DNA of 13,594 nucleotides from Sulfuricellaceae bacterium. GTDB lineage: Bacteria > Pseudomonadota > Gammaproteobacteria > Burkholderiales > UBA9220. Each line of letters opens with the position of its first letter. Position 1 is the stretch's first letter. Under the pieces are notes generated by a model. It saw only the letters and a list, made by a program, of their open reading frames with translations. It searched no databases and had not been told where the DNA came from. The stretch is from contig JAIOJO010000044.1 of the NCBI GenBank assembly GCA_019911985.1, positions 1-13,594 on the forward strand. Reading direction: 5' to 3'. Below, one piece after another: positions 6,587 through 12,556 of this stretch. A program made the translations under genes and the position numbers.

Positions 6587-8125
6587 TTAACGGATAATGT
6601 CGAAGCTGTAGTCGGTTTTCGATGGGATGTTGGTGTTTTTATCCATCTCGTCGAAAATCTTGTCGAGTATCGTCACCAAGGCGTTCATCGAACCCTGATA
6701 GCCCCATACCGGATAACGGTGTTTGTGGTGGCGGTCGAAGATCGGGAAGCCGATGCGGATCAGCGGCGTGCCGGTATCGCGCTCCAGGTACTTGCCGTAG
6801 GTATTGCCGATCAGGAAGTCCACCGGCTCGGTGAAGAGCAGCGAGCGCATGTGCCACAAATCCTTGCCGGCGTAGACATGGCAATCCTTGCCGAAAGGCG
6901 AGCTAGCCAACAAGGCCTTGACTTGCTCTTCCCACTCTTTTCCGCCGTTGGTGGAAAGGATATGCGTAGGCTCCGCACCCAGTTCCATCAGGAACGCGGC
7001 CAAGCCCAGCATCAGGTCGGGGTCGCCGTACAAGGCGAACTTCTTGCCGTGGATGTGCGCGCTGGAGTCGGCGATGGCGTCAACCAAACGGCCGCGCTCT
7101 TTTTCCAGCTCGGTTGGGATCGCTTTACCGGTCACGCGCGACACTTCCATCAGGAATTTATCGGTCGCGGCCACGCCGACGGGGTGATTCAGCGCCACGG
7201 TTTCCTGGCCTGTCCCGGCGATATACGCGAGGGTTTTTTCGGTGCAGTACTGCTGCATCGAAATCGTCGCCTTGGCGTTCAGCGCCAGCTTGGCGTCTTC
7301 CAGCGTGGTGCCGCCGTCGTACATGCGGAACTCGCCGTCGGCCGGGGTATCCAGCACGTCGCTGTTATCCGCCAGGATCGTTGCGTCCACGCCCATCAAA
7401 GCGAAAATGCGCTTGATTTCGCGCAGATTGCCGACGGTGTAGCCGTCGAATCCGCCGATGAAATTGATCTTCTCGTTCGGAGTGCGCTCTTTGCCTTCCC
7501 AGAAGTGGCTGACGATACCCTTCAGCGCATTGTCGTAGCCGGTCACATGGCTGCCGACGAAGGCCGGGGTATGGGCGTAAGGCACGTCGAAATCGGCCGG
7601 CACGCTGCCTTTTTCCCGTGCGGTCGAAATAAAGCCGTTCAAGTCGTCGCCGATCACCTCAGCCATGCAGGTGGTGGAAACGGCGATCATTTTCGGCTTG
7701 TACATCGCGTAAGTATTGGCCAGGCCGTCGATCATGTTGTTCAGGCCGCCGAACACCGCCGCGTCTTCCGTCATCGATGACGACACGCAGGAAGTCGGTT
7801 CCTTGAAATGGCGCGAGAAATGGCTACGGTAGTAGGCGACGCAACCCTGCGAACCGTGCACGAAAGGCATGGTGCTTTCGAAGCCGATTGCGGCGAACAC
7901 GGCGCCCAGCGGCTGGCAAGCCTTGGCCGGATTGACTGTCAGCGCTTCGCGGCCGAAGTTCTTTTCGCGGTATTCCCAAGTCTTGGTCCAGTCGCGGATT
8001 TCCGCGATTTTCTGGTCGGGGTGGGCAAACTCGAAGTTCTTTCTCTTGTTTTCGAACAGTTCGGTATATTCCGGCTCGCGGAACAGGTTGAAGTGGTCGA
8101 GTACGTTGCTGGTGTTCTGACTCAT
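6587..8125 (-). CDS. nifK: NifK, MoFe protein beta subunit
   Basis: Beta subunit of dinitrogenase, which holds half of the P-cluster. It has 512 residues, near the usual length. P-cluster ligands Cys70 (PAKACQPLG), Cys95 (GSQGCVAYY) and Cys153 (STTCMAEVIGDD) fall at the same numbers as in A. vinelandii. Two positions differ from A. vinelandii: residue 99 is Tyr instead of Phe and residue 188 (HTPAFVGSH) is Ala instead of Ser. Ser188 is the redox-switched P-cluster ligand in A. vinelandii, and the Tyr/Ala pair is the arrangement reported for Gluconacetobacter diazotrophicus, where the tyrosine takes over. The start at 8125 follows AAGGAG. It is 95 nt after nifD across a spacer with an inverted repeat. 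Confidence 0.98.
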   Translation of the reverse strand: MSQNTSNVLDHFNLFREPEYTELFENKRKNFEFAHPDQKIAEIRDWTKTWEYREKNFGREALTVNPAKACQPLGAVFAAIGFESTMPFVHGSQGCVAYYRSHFSRHFKEPTSCVSSSMTEDAAVFGGLNNMIDGLANTYAMYKPKMIAVSTTCMAEVIGDDLNGFISTAREKGSVPADFDVPYAHTPAFVGSHVTGYDNALKGIVSHFWEGKERTPNEKINFIGGFDGYTVGNLREIKRIFALMGVDATILADNSDVLDTPADGEFRMYDGGTTLEDAKLALNAKATISMQQYCTEKTLAYIAGTGQETVALNHPVGVAATDKFLMEVSRVTGKAIPTELEKERGRLVDAIADSSAHIHGKKFALYGDPDLMLGLAAFLMELGAEPTHILSTNGGKEWEEQVKALLASSPFGKDCHVYAGKDLWHMRSLLFTEPVDFLIGNTYGKYLERDTGTPLIRIGFPIFDRHHKHRYPVWGYQGSMNALVTILDKIFDEMDKNTNIPSKTDYSFDIIR

Positions 8126-8144
8126 GATGAATCTCCTTAAAGTC

Positions 8145-8216
8145 GGGTAATGGGAAATGGGTAATGAGCGATGGGTACGCCCCTTAACTCATTCCGCCTT
8201 CCGCATTACCCATTAC
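8145..8216 (-). repeat. GGGTAATG repeats and inverted repeat in the nifD-nifK spacer
   Basis: GGGTAATG occurs directly twice (8145-8152 and 8159-8166). AATGGGTAATG (8156-8166) is a perfect 11-bp inverted partner of CATTACCCATT (8204-8214), and GTAATGGG (8147-8154) can pair alternatively with CCCATTAC (8209-8216). The right arm begins only about 4 nt after the nifD stop. The element fills most of the 95-nt spacer and has no open frame. Confidence 0.65.
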
Positions 8217-8220
8217 ACGA

Positions 8221-9675
8221 TTACTTCTTCCACGGGGTCTTGGTCAGGCCCCAAACCGGGTTGTTGATGGCCATGTCCATATCGCGGGCGAAGATGGCGA
8301 AGCCGTCGTAGCCGTGGTACGGGCCGGAGTAGTCCCAGGAGTGCATCTGGCGGAAGGGCACGCCCATTTTCTGGAATACGTACTTCTCCTTGATGCCGGA
8401 ACCCACCAGGTCGGGCTGGACTTTTTCGACGAATTTCTCGAACTCGTAGCCGGTCACGTCGTCGTAGATCAGCGTGCCGTCTTTGACGTAGTGCGTGGTG
8501 CGCTGGTAGTCGTCGTTGTGGCCGAATTCGTAGCCGGTGCCGACCACGTTCATGCCGAGATCCTCATACGCGCCGATCACGTGGCGCGGACGCAGGCCGC
8601 CGACGAACAGCATCACGGTCTTGCCTTCCAGGCGCGGCTTGTATTTGTCGATAACGCCTTGCATCAAGGCCTTGTACTTGGCGATGACTTTCTCGGCGCC
8701 TTCCTTGATCTTGTCGTCGAAATGGCTGGCGATTTCGCGCAAGGAAGCTTCGATTTTGCTCGGCCCGAAGAAGTTGTACTCGACCCAGGGAATGCCGTAT
8801 TTCTCTTCCATATGGCGCGAGATGTAGTTCATCGAGCGGTAGCAGTGCAGCACGTTGAGCTTGGCCTTGGGGGTATTTTCCAGCTCGGCGATGGAGCCGT
8901 CGCCGGACCACTGGGCGATCACGCGCAAGCCCATTTCCTCCAGCAGGATGCGCGAGGCCCAAGCATCGCCGCCGATATTGTAGTCGCCGATAATCGCCAC
9001 GTCGTAAGGGGTGCTGACGAATTCGGGGTGCTTATCTTCCGACTTGTCGAAAACAAAGTCGCGCACCGCGTCGTTGGCGATATGGTGGCCCAGGGATTGG
9101 GACACGCCGCGGAAGCCCTCGCAGCGCACCGGCACGATGGTCTTGCCGCCGAACTCCTTGGATTTTTTCTTCGACACCGCTTCGATGTCGTCGCCGATCA
9201 GGCCGATCGGGCACTCGGACTGGACCGTGATGCCCTTGTTCAGCGGGAACAGGTCTTCGATTTCGTCCATGATTTTTTCCAGCTTCTTGTCGCCGCCGAA
9301 AACGATGTCCTTCTCCTGGAAGTCGGAGGTGAACTGCATGGTGACGAAGCTGTCGATACCAGTGGTACCGATGTAGTAGTTGCGACGGGCGGCCCAGGAA
9401 TACTGGCCGCAGCCGACAGGCCCGTGGCTGATATGGATCATGTCCTTGATCGGGCCCCATACCACGCCCTTGGAACCCGCATAAGCGCAACCGCGTATGG
9501 TCATCACGCCGGGAATCGACTTGATGTTGGATTTCACCGTGCAATCGGGTTTTTCTTCCTCGTACACACCCAGATGCTTGGCGCGTCTTTTCGCGGTTTT
9601 TTCAGGATAAACTTCCAGGACTTCCTTAATCAGTTCCTGGTTCCTCGCTTTGGTTTGCTCAACTGTAAGGCTCAT
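8221..9675 (-). CDS. nifD: NifD, MoFe protein alpha subunit
   Basis: Alpha subunit of dinitrogenase, carrying FeMo-cofactor, the N2-reduction site. The 484-residue protein has P-cluster ligands Cys63 (RGCAYAGSKG), Cys89 (GPVGCGQYSW) and Cys155 (QSECPIGLIGDD), and FeMo-cofactor ligands Cys278 (LHCYRSMNYI) and His445 (RQMHSWDYSGPYHGYDG). Gln193 and His197 in SQSLGHH match the cofactor-side residues Gln191 and His195 of A. vinelandii. All key residues are present and length is normal, so it should be active. GGAGGG lies 4 nt before the ATG at 9675. A 244-nt spacer with several inverted repeats separates it from nifH. Confidence 0.99.
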   Translation of the reverse strand: MSLTVEQTKARNQELIKEVLEVYPEKTAKRRAKHLGVYEEEKPDCTVKSNIKSIPGVMTIRGCAYAGSKGVVWGPIKDMIHISHGPVGCGQYSWAARRNYYIGTTGIDSFVTMQFTSDFQEKDIVFGGDKKLEKIMDEIEDLFPLNKGITVQSECPIGLIGDDIEAVSKKKSKEFGGKTIVPVRCEGFRGVSQSLGHHIANDAVRDFVFDKSEDKHPEFVSTPYDVAIIGDYNIGGDAWASRILLEEMGLRVIAQWSGDGSIAELENTPKAKLNVLHCYRSMNYISRHMEEKYGIPWVEYNFFGPSKIEASLREIASHFDDKIKEGAEKVIAKYKALMQGVIDKYKPRLEGKTVMLFVGGLRPRHVIGAYEDLGMNVVGTGYEFGHNDDYQRTTHYVKDGTLIYDDVTGYEFEKFVEKVQPDLVGSGIKEKYVFQKMGVPFRQMHSWDYSGPYHGYDGFAIFARDMDMAINNPVWGLTKTPWKK

Positions 9676-9704
9676 TTTGCCCTCCTACTTGATAAAAGAA
9701 AATT

Positions 9705-9778
9705 AGAACCTATTTCGCTAGTATTCATGAACTTACGCCATGAACACCGGCACCATGAAGCCTAAGGAAATAGGCTCT
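9705..9778. repeat. long inverted repeat upstream of nifD
   Basis: AGAACCTATTTC (9705-9716) and GAAATAGGCTCT (9767-9778) are 12-nt arms with one mismatch that can be a wobble pair. They enclose a segment with three CATGAA copies (starting 9726, 9739 and 9754). It lies in the nifD leader. No protein is encoded here. Confidence 0.5.
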
Positions 9779-9809
9779 TAACCCCGGTATTCCCTAACTA
9801 CTGGGAAAA

Positions 9810-9847
9810 CTCTGCCGATGACGCTCCGCTGACCCTCATCGGCAGAG
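9810..9847 (-). other. perfect 12-bp inverted repeat in the nifH-nifD spacer
   Basis: CTCTGCCGATGA (9810-9821) and TCATCGGCAGAG (9836-9847) are perfect 12-bp arms around a 14-nt loop. No T-run follows on either strand. It is the second strong structure downstream of nifH and may act in mRNA stability or partial read-through into nifDK. Confidence 0.65.
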
Positions 9848-9877
9848 GTCTCCCTGTCGAGATTCCTCTACTCTTCA

Positions 9878-9905
9878 TCCGGCCGCGGCTTGCGCTGCGG
9901 CCGGA
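9878..9905 (-). other. strong hairpin directly after nifH
   Basis: TCCGGCCGCGGC (9878-9889) and GCTGCGGCCGGA (9894-9905) form a 12-bp GC-rich stem (one G-U) with a 4-nt loop, about 14 nt after the nifH stop. No U-tract follows on the minus strand. A 3' hairpin of this kind is expected to stabilise a short nifH transcript and give the excess of NifH over NifDK usually seen; this role is inferred. Confidence 0.7.
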
Positions 9906-9919
9906 ATCCGGTTTGCTAC

Positions 9920-10822
9920 TTACGCGGCAGCCGCTTCGGCAGCTAATTCAGCCGCCGTTTTGCCGACGATGGACTCGTCCACTTTCTGCATAATGCCGTG
10001 CTCCATCAGCATTTCTTCCAACTCGTCCATGGTGATGGGAGTCGGGATCGTGCCCTTGCCGGCGTTCGCATGGATTTTCGTCGCAAGTTGGCGATACTCG
10101 TCGGCCTGCTTGGACTCGGGTGCGTACTCGAGCACCGTCATCCGGCGCAGTTCGGCGTGTTGCACAACGTTGTCGCGAGGAACAAAGTGGATCAGCGTGG
10201 TATTCAGCTTTGCGGCCAGCGACTCGGCCAGTTCCAGTTCCTTGTCGGTCTGGCGCTCGTTGCACACCAAGCCGCCCAAACGCACGCCGCCGGAATTGGC
10301 GTATTTCAGGATGCCCTTGGCGATGTTGTTGGCCGCATACATAGCCATCATCTCGCCGGACATGACGATGTAGATTTCCTGCGCTTTGTTTTCGCGGATG
10401 GGCATGGCGAAACCGCCGCATACCACGTCGCCGAGCACGTCGTAGGAAACATAGTCGGCACCGTCATACGCGCCTTCTTCTTCGAGGAAGTTGATGGACG
10501 TAATCACACCGCGACCGGCACAACCGACACCGGGCTCAGGGCCGCCGGACTCGACGCAACGGATGTCCTTGTAGCCGATCTTCATGACATCTTCCAATTC
10601 CAGGTCTTCCACGCTGCCCGCTTCGGCAGCCAAGCTCAGGATGGTGTCCTGGGCTTTAGCGTGCAGAATCAGGCGGGTGGAATCGGCCTTAGGATCACAA
10701 CCGACGATGAGGATTTTTTGCCCCAAGTCAGCCAGTGCCGCCAAGGTGTTTTGCGAGGTGGTAGACTTACCGATACCACCCTTGCCATAAAAGGCAATCT
10801 GCCGTAATTTCTTTTCAGACAT
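9920..10822 (-). CDS. nifH: NifH, dinitrogenase reductase (Fe protein)
   Basis: NifH is the ATP-dependent homodimeric electron donor to NifDK and also acts in FeMo-cofactor and P-cluster maturation. The 300-residue protein has the P-loop GKGGIGKS (13-20), switch-region DPKADSTR (43-50), and 4Fe-4S ligands Cys101 (GVGCAGRG) and Cys135 (DVVCGGFAMP). Arg104 is the conserved arginine ADP-ribosylated by DraT, which is encoded in this window. The C-terminus ends in an Ala-rich tail (AAELAAEAAAA). The start at 10822 follows AAGGAG with a 7-nt spacer. It is first in the operon, behind a sigma-54 promoter and NifA sites. Confidence 0.99.
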   Translation of the reverse strand: MSEKKLRQIAFYGKGGIGKSTTSQNTLAALADLGQKILIVGCDPKADSTRLILHAKAQDTILSLAAEAGSVEDLELEDVMKIGYKDIRCVESGGPEPGVGCAGRGVITSINFLEEEGAYDGADYVSYDVLGDVVCGGFAMPIRENKAQEIYIVMSGEMMAMYAANNIAKGILKYANSGGVRLGGLVCNERQTDKELELAESLAAKLNTTLIHFVPRDNVVQHAELRRMTVLEYAPESKQADEYRQLATKIHANAGKGTIPTPITMDELEEMLMEHGIMQKVDESIVGKTAAELAAEAAAA

Positions 10823-10979
10823 TTTGAGTCTCCTTACGATTAAGCGTTAATTGAAAAATCGTGTTTCATCCGCTGCGAACAGCGACGATCAGTAATGGAC
10901 TAGCTGCCGTGAAACCCATCCTCGACACTTCGGTCTTCTTCTTATCGGTCGCCGAACCCGGCAAAACATTGACTGCGCA
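10823..10979 (-). other. nifH 5' untranslated leader
   Basis: If transcription starts about 12 nt past the -12 GC of the sigma-54 promoter, the nifH leader is about 157 nt. It has no convincing open frame. It contains a small hairpin (CGCTG-cgaa-CAGCG, 10871-10884 on the plus strand; UUCG loop in the transcript) and the 10-mer TAAGCGTTAA (10841-10850), which also occurs in the nifE-nifN spacer at 4181-4190. The ribosome site AAGGAG is next to the start. Confidence 0.5.
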
Positions 10980-10990
10980 GCCTAGCTTGA

Positions 10991-11005
10991 GCAACGAGCG
11001 TGCCA
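10991..11005 (-). promoter_or_regulatory. sigma-54 (RpoN) -24/-12 promoter of nifH
   Basis: On the minus strand the sequence reads TGGCACG-CTCG-TTGC, an exact match to the TGGCACG-N4-TTGC core of sigma-54 promoters, with the invariant GG and GC 10 nt apart. The -24 GG is at 11004-11003 and the -12 GC at 10992-10991. It points toward nifH, and the NifA sites lie upstream of it, as expected for a nif promoter. Confidence 0.95.
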
Positions 11006-11032
11006 GGTCTCAATATTTTTGCTAACATACTG

Positions 11033-11045
11033 TTGTTAATTGATT
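11033..11045 (-). promoter_or_regulatory. probable IHF site
   Basis: The minus strand reads AATCAATTAACAA, which matches the IHF consensus WATCAANNNNTTR except for one base, in an A/T-rich stretch. It lies between the NifA sites and the nifH sigma-54 promoter, where IHF bends DNA in many nif promoters. Confidence 0.5.
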
Positions 11046-11085
11046 TATTTTTATCTACAGAGGCGTTTCAGGGTCTATGTAGGCA

Positions 11086-11101
11086 TGTTGCAAAGCCAAC
11101 A
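11086..11101. promoter_or_regulatory. NifA upstream activator sequence, proximal to nifH
   Basis: TGT-TGCAAAGCCA-ACA is an exact TGT-N10-ACA NifA binding site. Its centre is about 90 bp upstream of the nifH -24 element, inside the usual window for enhancer activation. Confidence 0.85.
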
Positions 11102-11115
11102 ATTAGCCCGATCGA

Positions 11116-11131
11116 TGTAGAAAAGAATACA
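11116..11131. promoter_or_regulatory. NifA upstream activator sequence, distal to nifH
   Basis: TGT-AGAAAAGAAT-ACA is a second exact TGT-N10-ACA site, 30 bp (about three helical turns) from the first, so both lie on roughly the same face of the DNA. It is also the nearer of the two to the divergent draTG-side promoter. Confidence 0.82.
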
Positions 11132-11165
11132 AATCTCCCCAAGTTCTACACTCTCTCCCAAAAAA

Positions 11166-11184
11166 TCGCCTCGCCTCGCCTCGC
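11166..11184. repeat. short TCGCC tandem repeat
   Basis: Three perfect copies of TCGCC are followed by a partial fourth (TCGC), between the NifA sites and the plus-strand promoter. Such a tract could vary in copy number; no function is evident. Confidence 0.6.
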
Positions 11185-11230
11185 GCGCTAAGAAGCTGTC
11201 TCGCCATCGCTAATCCGTTCAATCGCCGCA

Positions 11231-11247
11231 TTGGAATCGTTTTTGCT
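11231..11247 (+). promoter_or_regulatory. candidate sigma-54 promoter for the receiver-draT-draG genes
   Basis: TTGGAATCGTTTTTGCT keeps the invariant GG (11233-11234) and GC (11245-11246) exactly 10 nt apart and has a good TTGCT -12 block. The -24 block (TGGAATC instead of TGGCACG) is weak. It would start transcription near 11258, about 38 nt before the first plus-strand gene. The NifA sites lie about 110-140 bp upstream of its -24, so shared activation with nifH is possible. Confidence 0.5.
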
Positions 11248-11295
11248 TACTCGAAAGCGGTACAACGGTGAAATCAGCTATTAAGGAGCCTAGCG

Positions 11296-11721
11296 ATGCA
11301 AATTGGAGTGGACAGTGCCACGGCGGTGGACGGCAAACGCTTGTTCGTTGTCGATAACGACGAAATCACGCGCATGGCGCTCACGTTCATGCTTCACGAT
11401 GAAAACGAAACCCATGACTTGCCCAGCCTGGAGGCCGCGTTCGAAAAATCCCGCGAGTGGAAGCCGGATTTGTTGCTGCTGGGATTGGGCGTGGTGCAGG
11501 AAAGAGGCATGGACACGCTGGGCGCCATCAAGTCCGGGATGCAGGGCGTCAAAATTCTGCTGGTGGTGGACAAGGCCAGCGACCCGCAGGCGCAGGAATG
11601 CCTTCAATCCGGAGCCGACGGTCTACTCGGGAAACCGCTGACGATAGAAGCGGTGCGGCGCAAAGTGGATGTGCTGTTAGGGCGCAAGCAGCAAATGATT
11701 ATTCCGCTGCAAGCTATATAG
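11296..11721 (+). CDS. response-regulator receiver-like protein without phosphoacceptor Asp
   Basis: A 141-residue single-domain protein with a CheY-like receiver fold pattern. Strand 1 with the acidic pocket is RLFVVDNDE (Asp20, Asp22), strand 3 is PDLLLLGLGV (57-66), strand 4 is VKILLVVDK (85-93), and GKPLT (112-116) carries the conserved Lys113-Pro114. The position that should be the phosphorylated Asp is Gly63, and the usual Thr/Ser after strand 4 is not evident, so phosphorylation as in ordinary response regulators is unlikely. There is no output domain. The start at 11296 follows AAGGAG with a 7-nt spacer. It is first in the plus-strand operon, 9 nt before the draT reading frame, so a regulatory role with DraT/DraG is inferred only. 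Confidence 0.8.
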   Translation: MQIGVDSATAVDGKRLFVVDNDEITRMALTFMLHDENETHDLPSLEAAFEKSREWKPDLLLLGLGVVQERGMDTLGAIKSGMQGVKILLVVDKASDPQAQECLQSGADGLLGKPLTIEAVRRKVDVLLGRKQQMIIPLQAI

Positions 11722-11733
11722 GAGCCTCGAATT
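11721..11733 (+). promoter_or_regulatory. Shine-Dalgarno and AUU start codon of draT
   Basis: GGAG (11721-11724) is followed by 6 nt and then ATT (11731-11733). The same AGGAGCCT octamer precedes the ATG of the upstream receiver gene with nearly the same spacing. Between the preceding stop TAG (11719-11721) and the TTG at 11803, the draT frame holds no ATG, GTG or TTG. ATT is the only plausible initiation codon behind a ribosome site. Confidence 0.6.
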
Positions 11734-12546
11734 AAATCGCATGGGGCTGCGGCGGGGCCGGAATGGCTCAGCAGCAACCGTTTAAGCGTCTCGACCGCGC
11801 TCTTGGCGAGCCTTGCCTTCAATAAGAACCCGCAAGCGCTGCATATTGCCGGGGTGCGCGACACGCATGACGCTTTTTTTGCACAAATCGAGGGCGTCGG
11901 CACCATGATGGACGCTGCCCTGCTTTTCGAACGCTATATGGTCGAGATATTCGGGCTCGGCGGTTCGAGCGGCGAACCCGGCCGGGTCCGGCGCTTCCGG
12001 CCGAGTTACTTGCGCTTATTGAAGGGCTGGGGATTCGATTCCAACAGCGCGGAGGGTGCGGTGCTGAAAGGATGGGTGGAGAGCCGCTTCGGCCTCTTGC
12101 CCAGCTTCCACAAGGAAGCCCTGGAACGTTTCGGCTCCCCGGCTTGGTCCAATTACATGGAAGAAAAGATGTCGCGGCGCTTTCACGATTACCGCATCGG
12201 CTTGCAGCTCGACCTGCTCTACGAATTTTGCCAGTGGGCGCTGGCGCGCTGGTTCTGTCCGGGACACCGGCACCTGAAGCTTTACCGCGGGGTGAACGAC
12301 TTCAGCGAATACCAGGTGATCCGCCGGGCGAGCGGACGCAGCGCGGTGGTTCGTCTCAACAACCTGGTTTCATTCACGGCCGACCGGCACATCGCCTGCG
12401 AGTTCGGCGATTACATTATCGAGGCTCAAGTGCCCAAGGTGAAAATACTGTTTTTCAAGGATCTGCTGCCGCATCACCCGCTCAAGGGCGAAGCGGAATA
12501 TCTCGTCATCGGCGGCGAATACCGTGTCCAGGTCGCCTATTTATGA
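11731..12546 (+). CDS. draT: DraT, NAD+-dinitrogen-reductase ADP-ribosyltransferase
   Basis: DraT transfers ADP-ribose from NAD+ to the NifH arginine (Arg104 here) and shuts off nitrogenase in response to ammonium or energy loss. The family pattern LLASLAFNKNP-ALHIAGVRD (near residues 23-44) is present, as are HLKLYRGVNDFSEYQ (Arg186), NNLVSFTADRHIACEFGDY (Ser214) and GEAEYLVIGGEYRVQ (Glu256), consistent with an R-S-E type transferase site. Reading from the ATT at 11731 gives 271 residues, close to the about 276 of Rhodospirillum rubrum DraT. The first ordinary start, TTG at 11803, would give 247 residues, cut into the conserved N-terminus and lack a ribosome site. Product identity is firm; the start codon is inferred. 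It precedes draG by 10 nt. Confidence 0.9.
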   Translation: MKSHGAAAGPEWLSSNRLSVSTALLASLAFNKNPQALHIAGVRDTHDAFFAQIEGVGTMMDAALLFERYMVEIFGLGGSSGEPGRVRRFRPSYLRLLKGWGFDSNSAEGAVLKGWVESRFGLLPSFHKEALERFGSPAWSNYMEEKMSRRFHDYRIGLQLDLLYEFCQWALARWFCPGHRHLKLYRGVNDFSEYQVIRRASGRSAVVRLNNLVSFTADRHIACEFGDYIIEAQVPKVKILFFKDLLPHHPLKGEAEYLVIGGEYRVQVAYL

Positions 12547-12556
12547 GCGGGCGCGC

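Noticed and set aside
8314..9765. Plus-strand open frame of 483 codons opposite nifD
   Set aside because: Shadow of nifD; no domain is recognisable, and the nifD frame has all catalytic residues.
9817..9830. Possible sigma-54 promoter for nifD (GG and GC 10 nt apart on the minus strand)
   Set aside because: Only the two dinucleotides match. The rest of the -24 and -12 blocks is poor, it lies within a hairpin, and no NifA site is next to it.
11000..11191. 63-codon open frame in the divergent promoter region
   Set aside because: It overlaps the sigma-54 promoter, IHF site and both NifA sites, and shows no recognisable protein or ribosome site.
12524..12556. GTG start for draG inside the end of draT
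   Set aside because: The ATG at 12557 gives exactly the family length and N-terminus; the extra 11 residues look like out-of-frame draT sequence.
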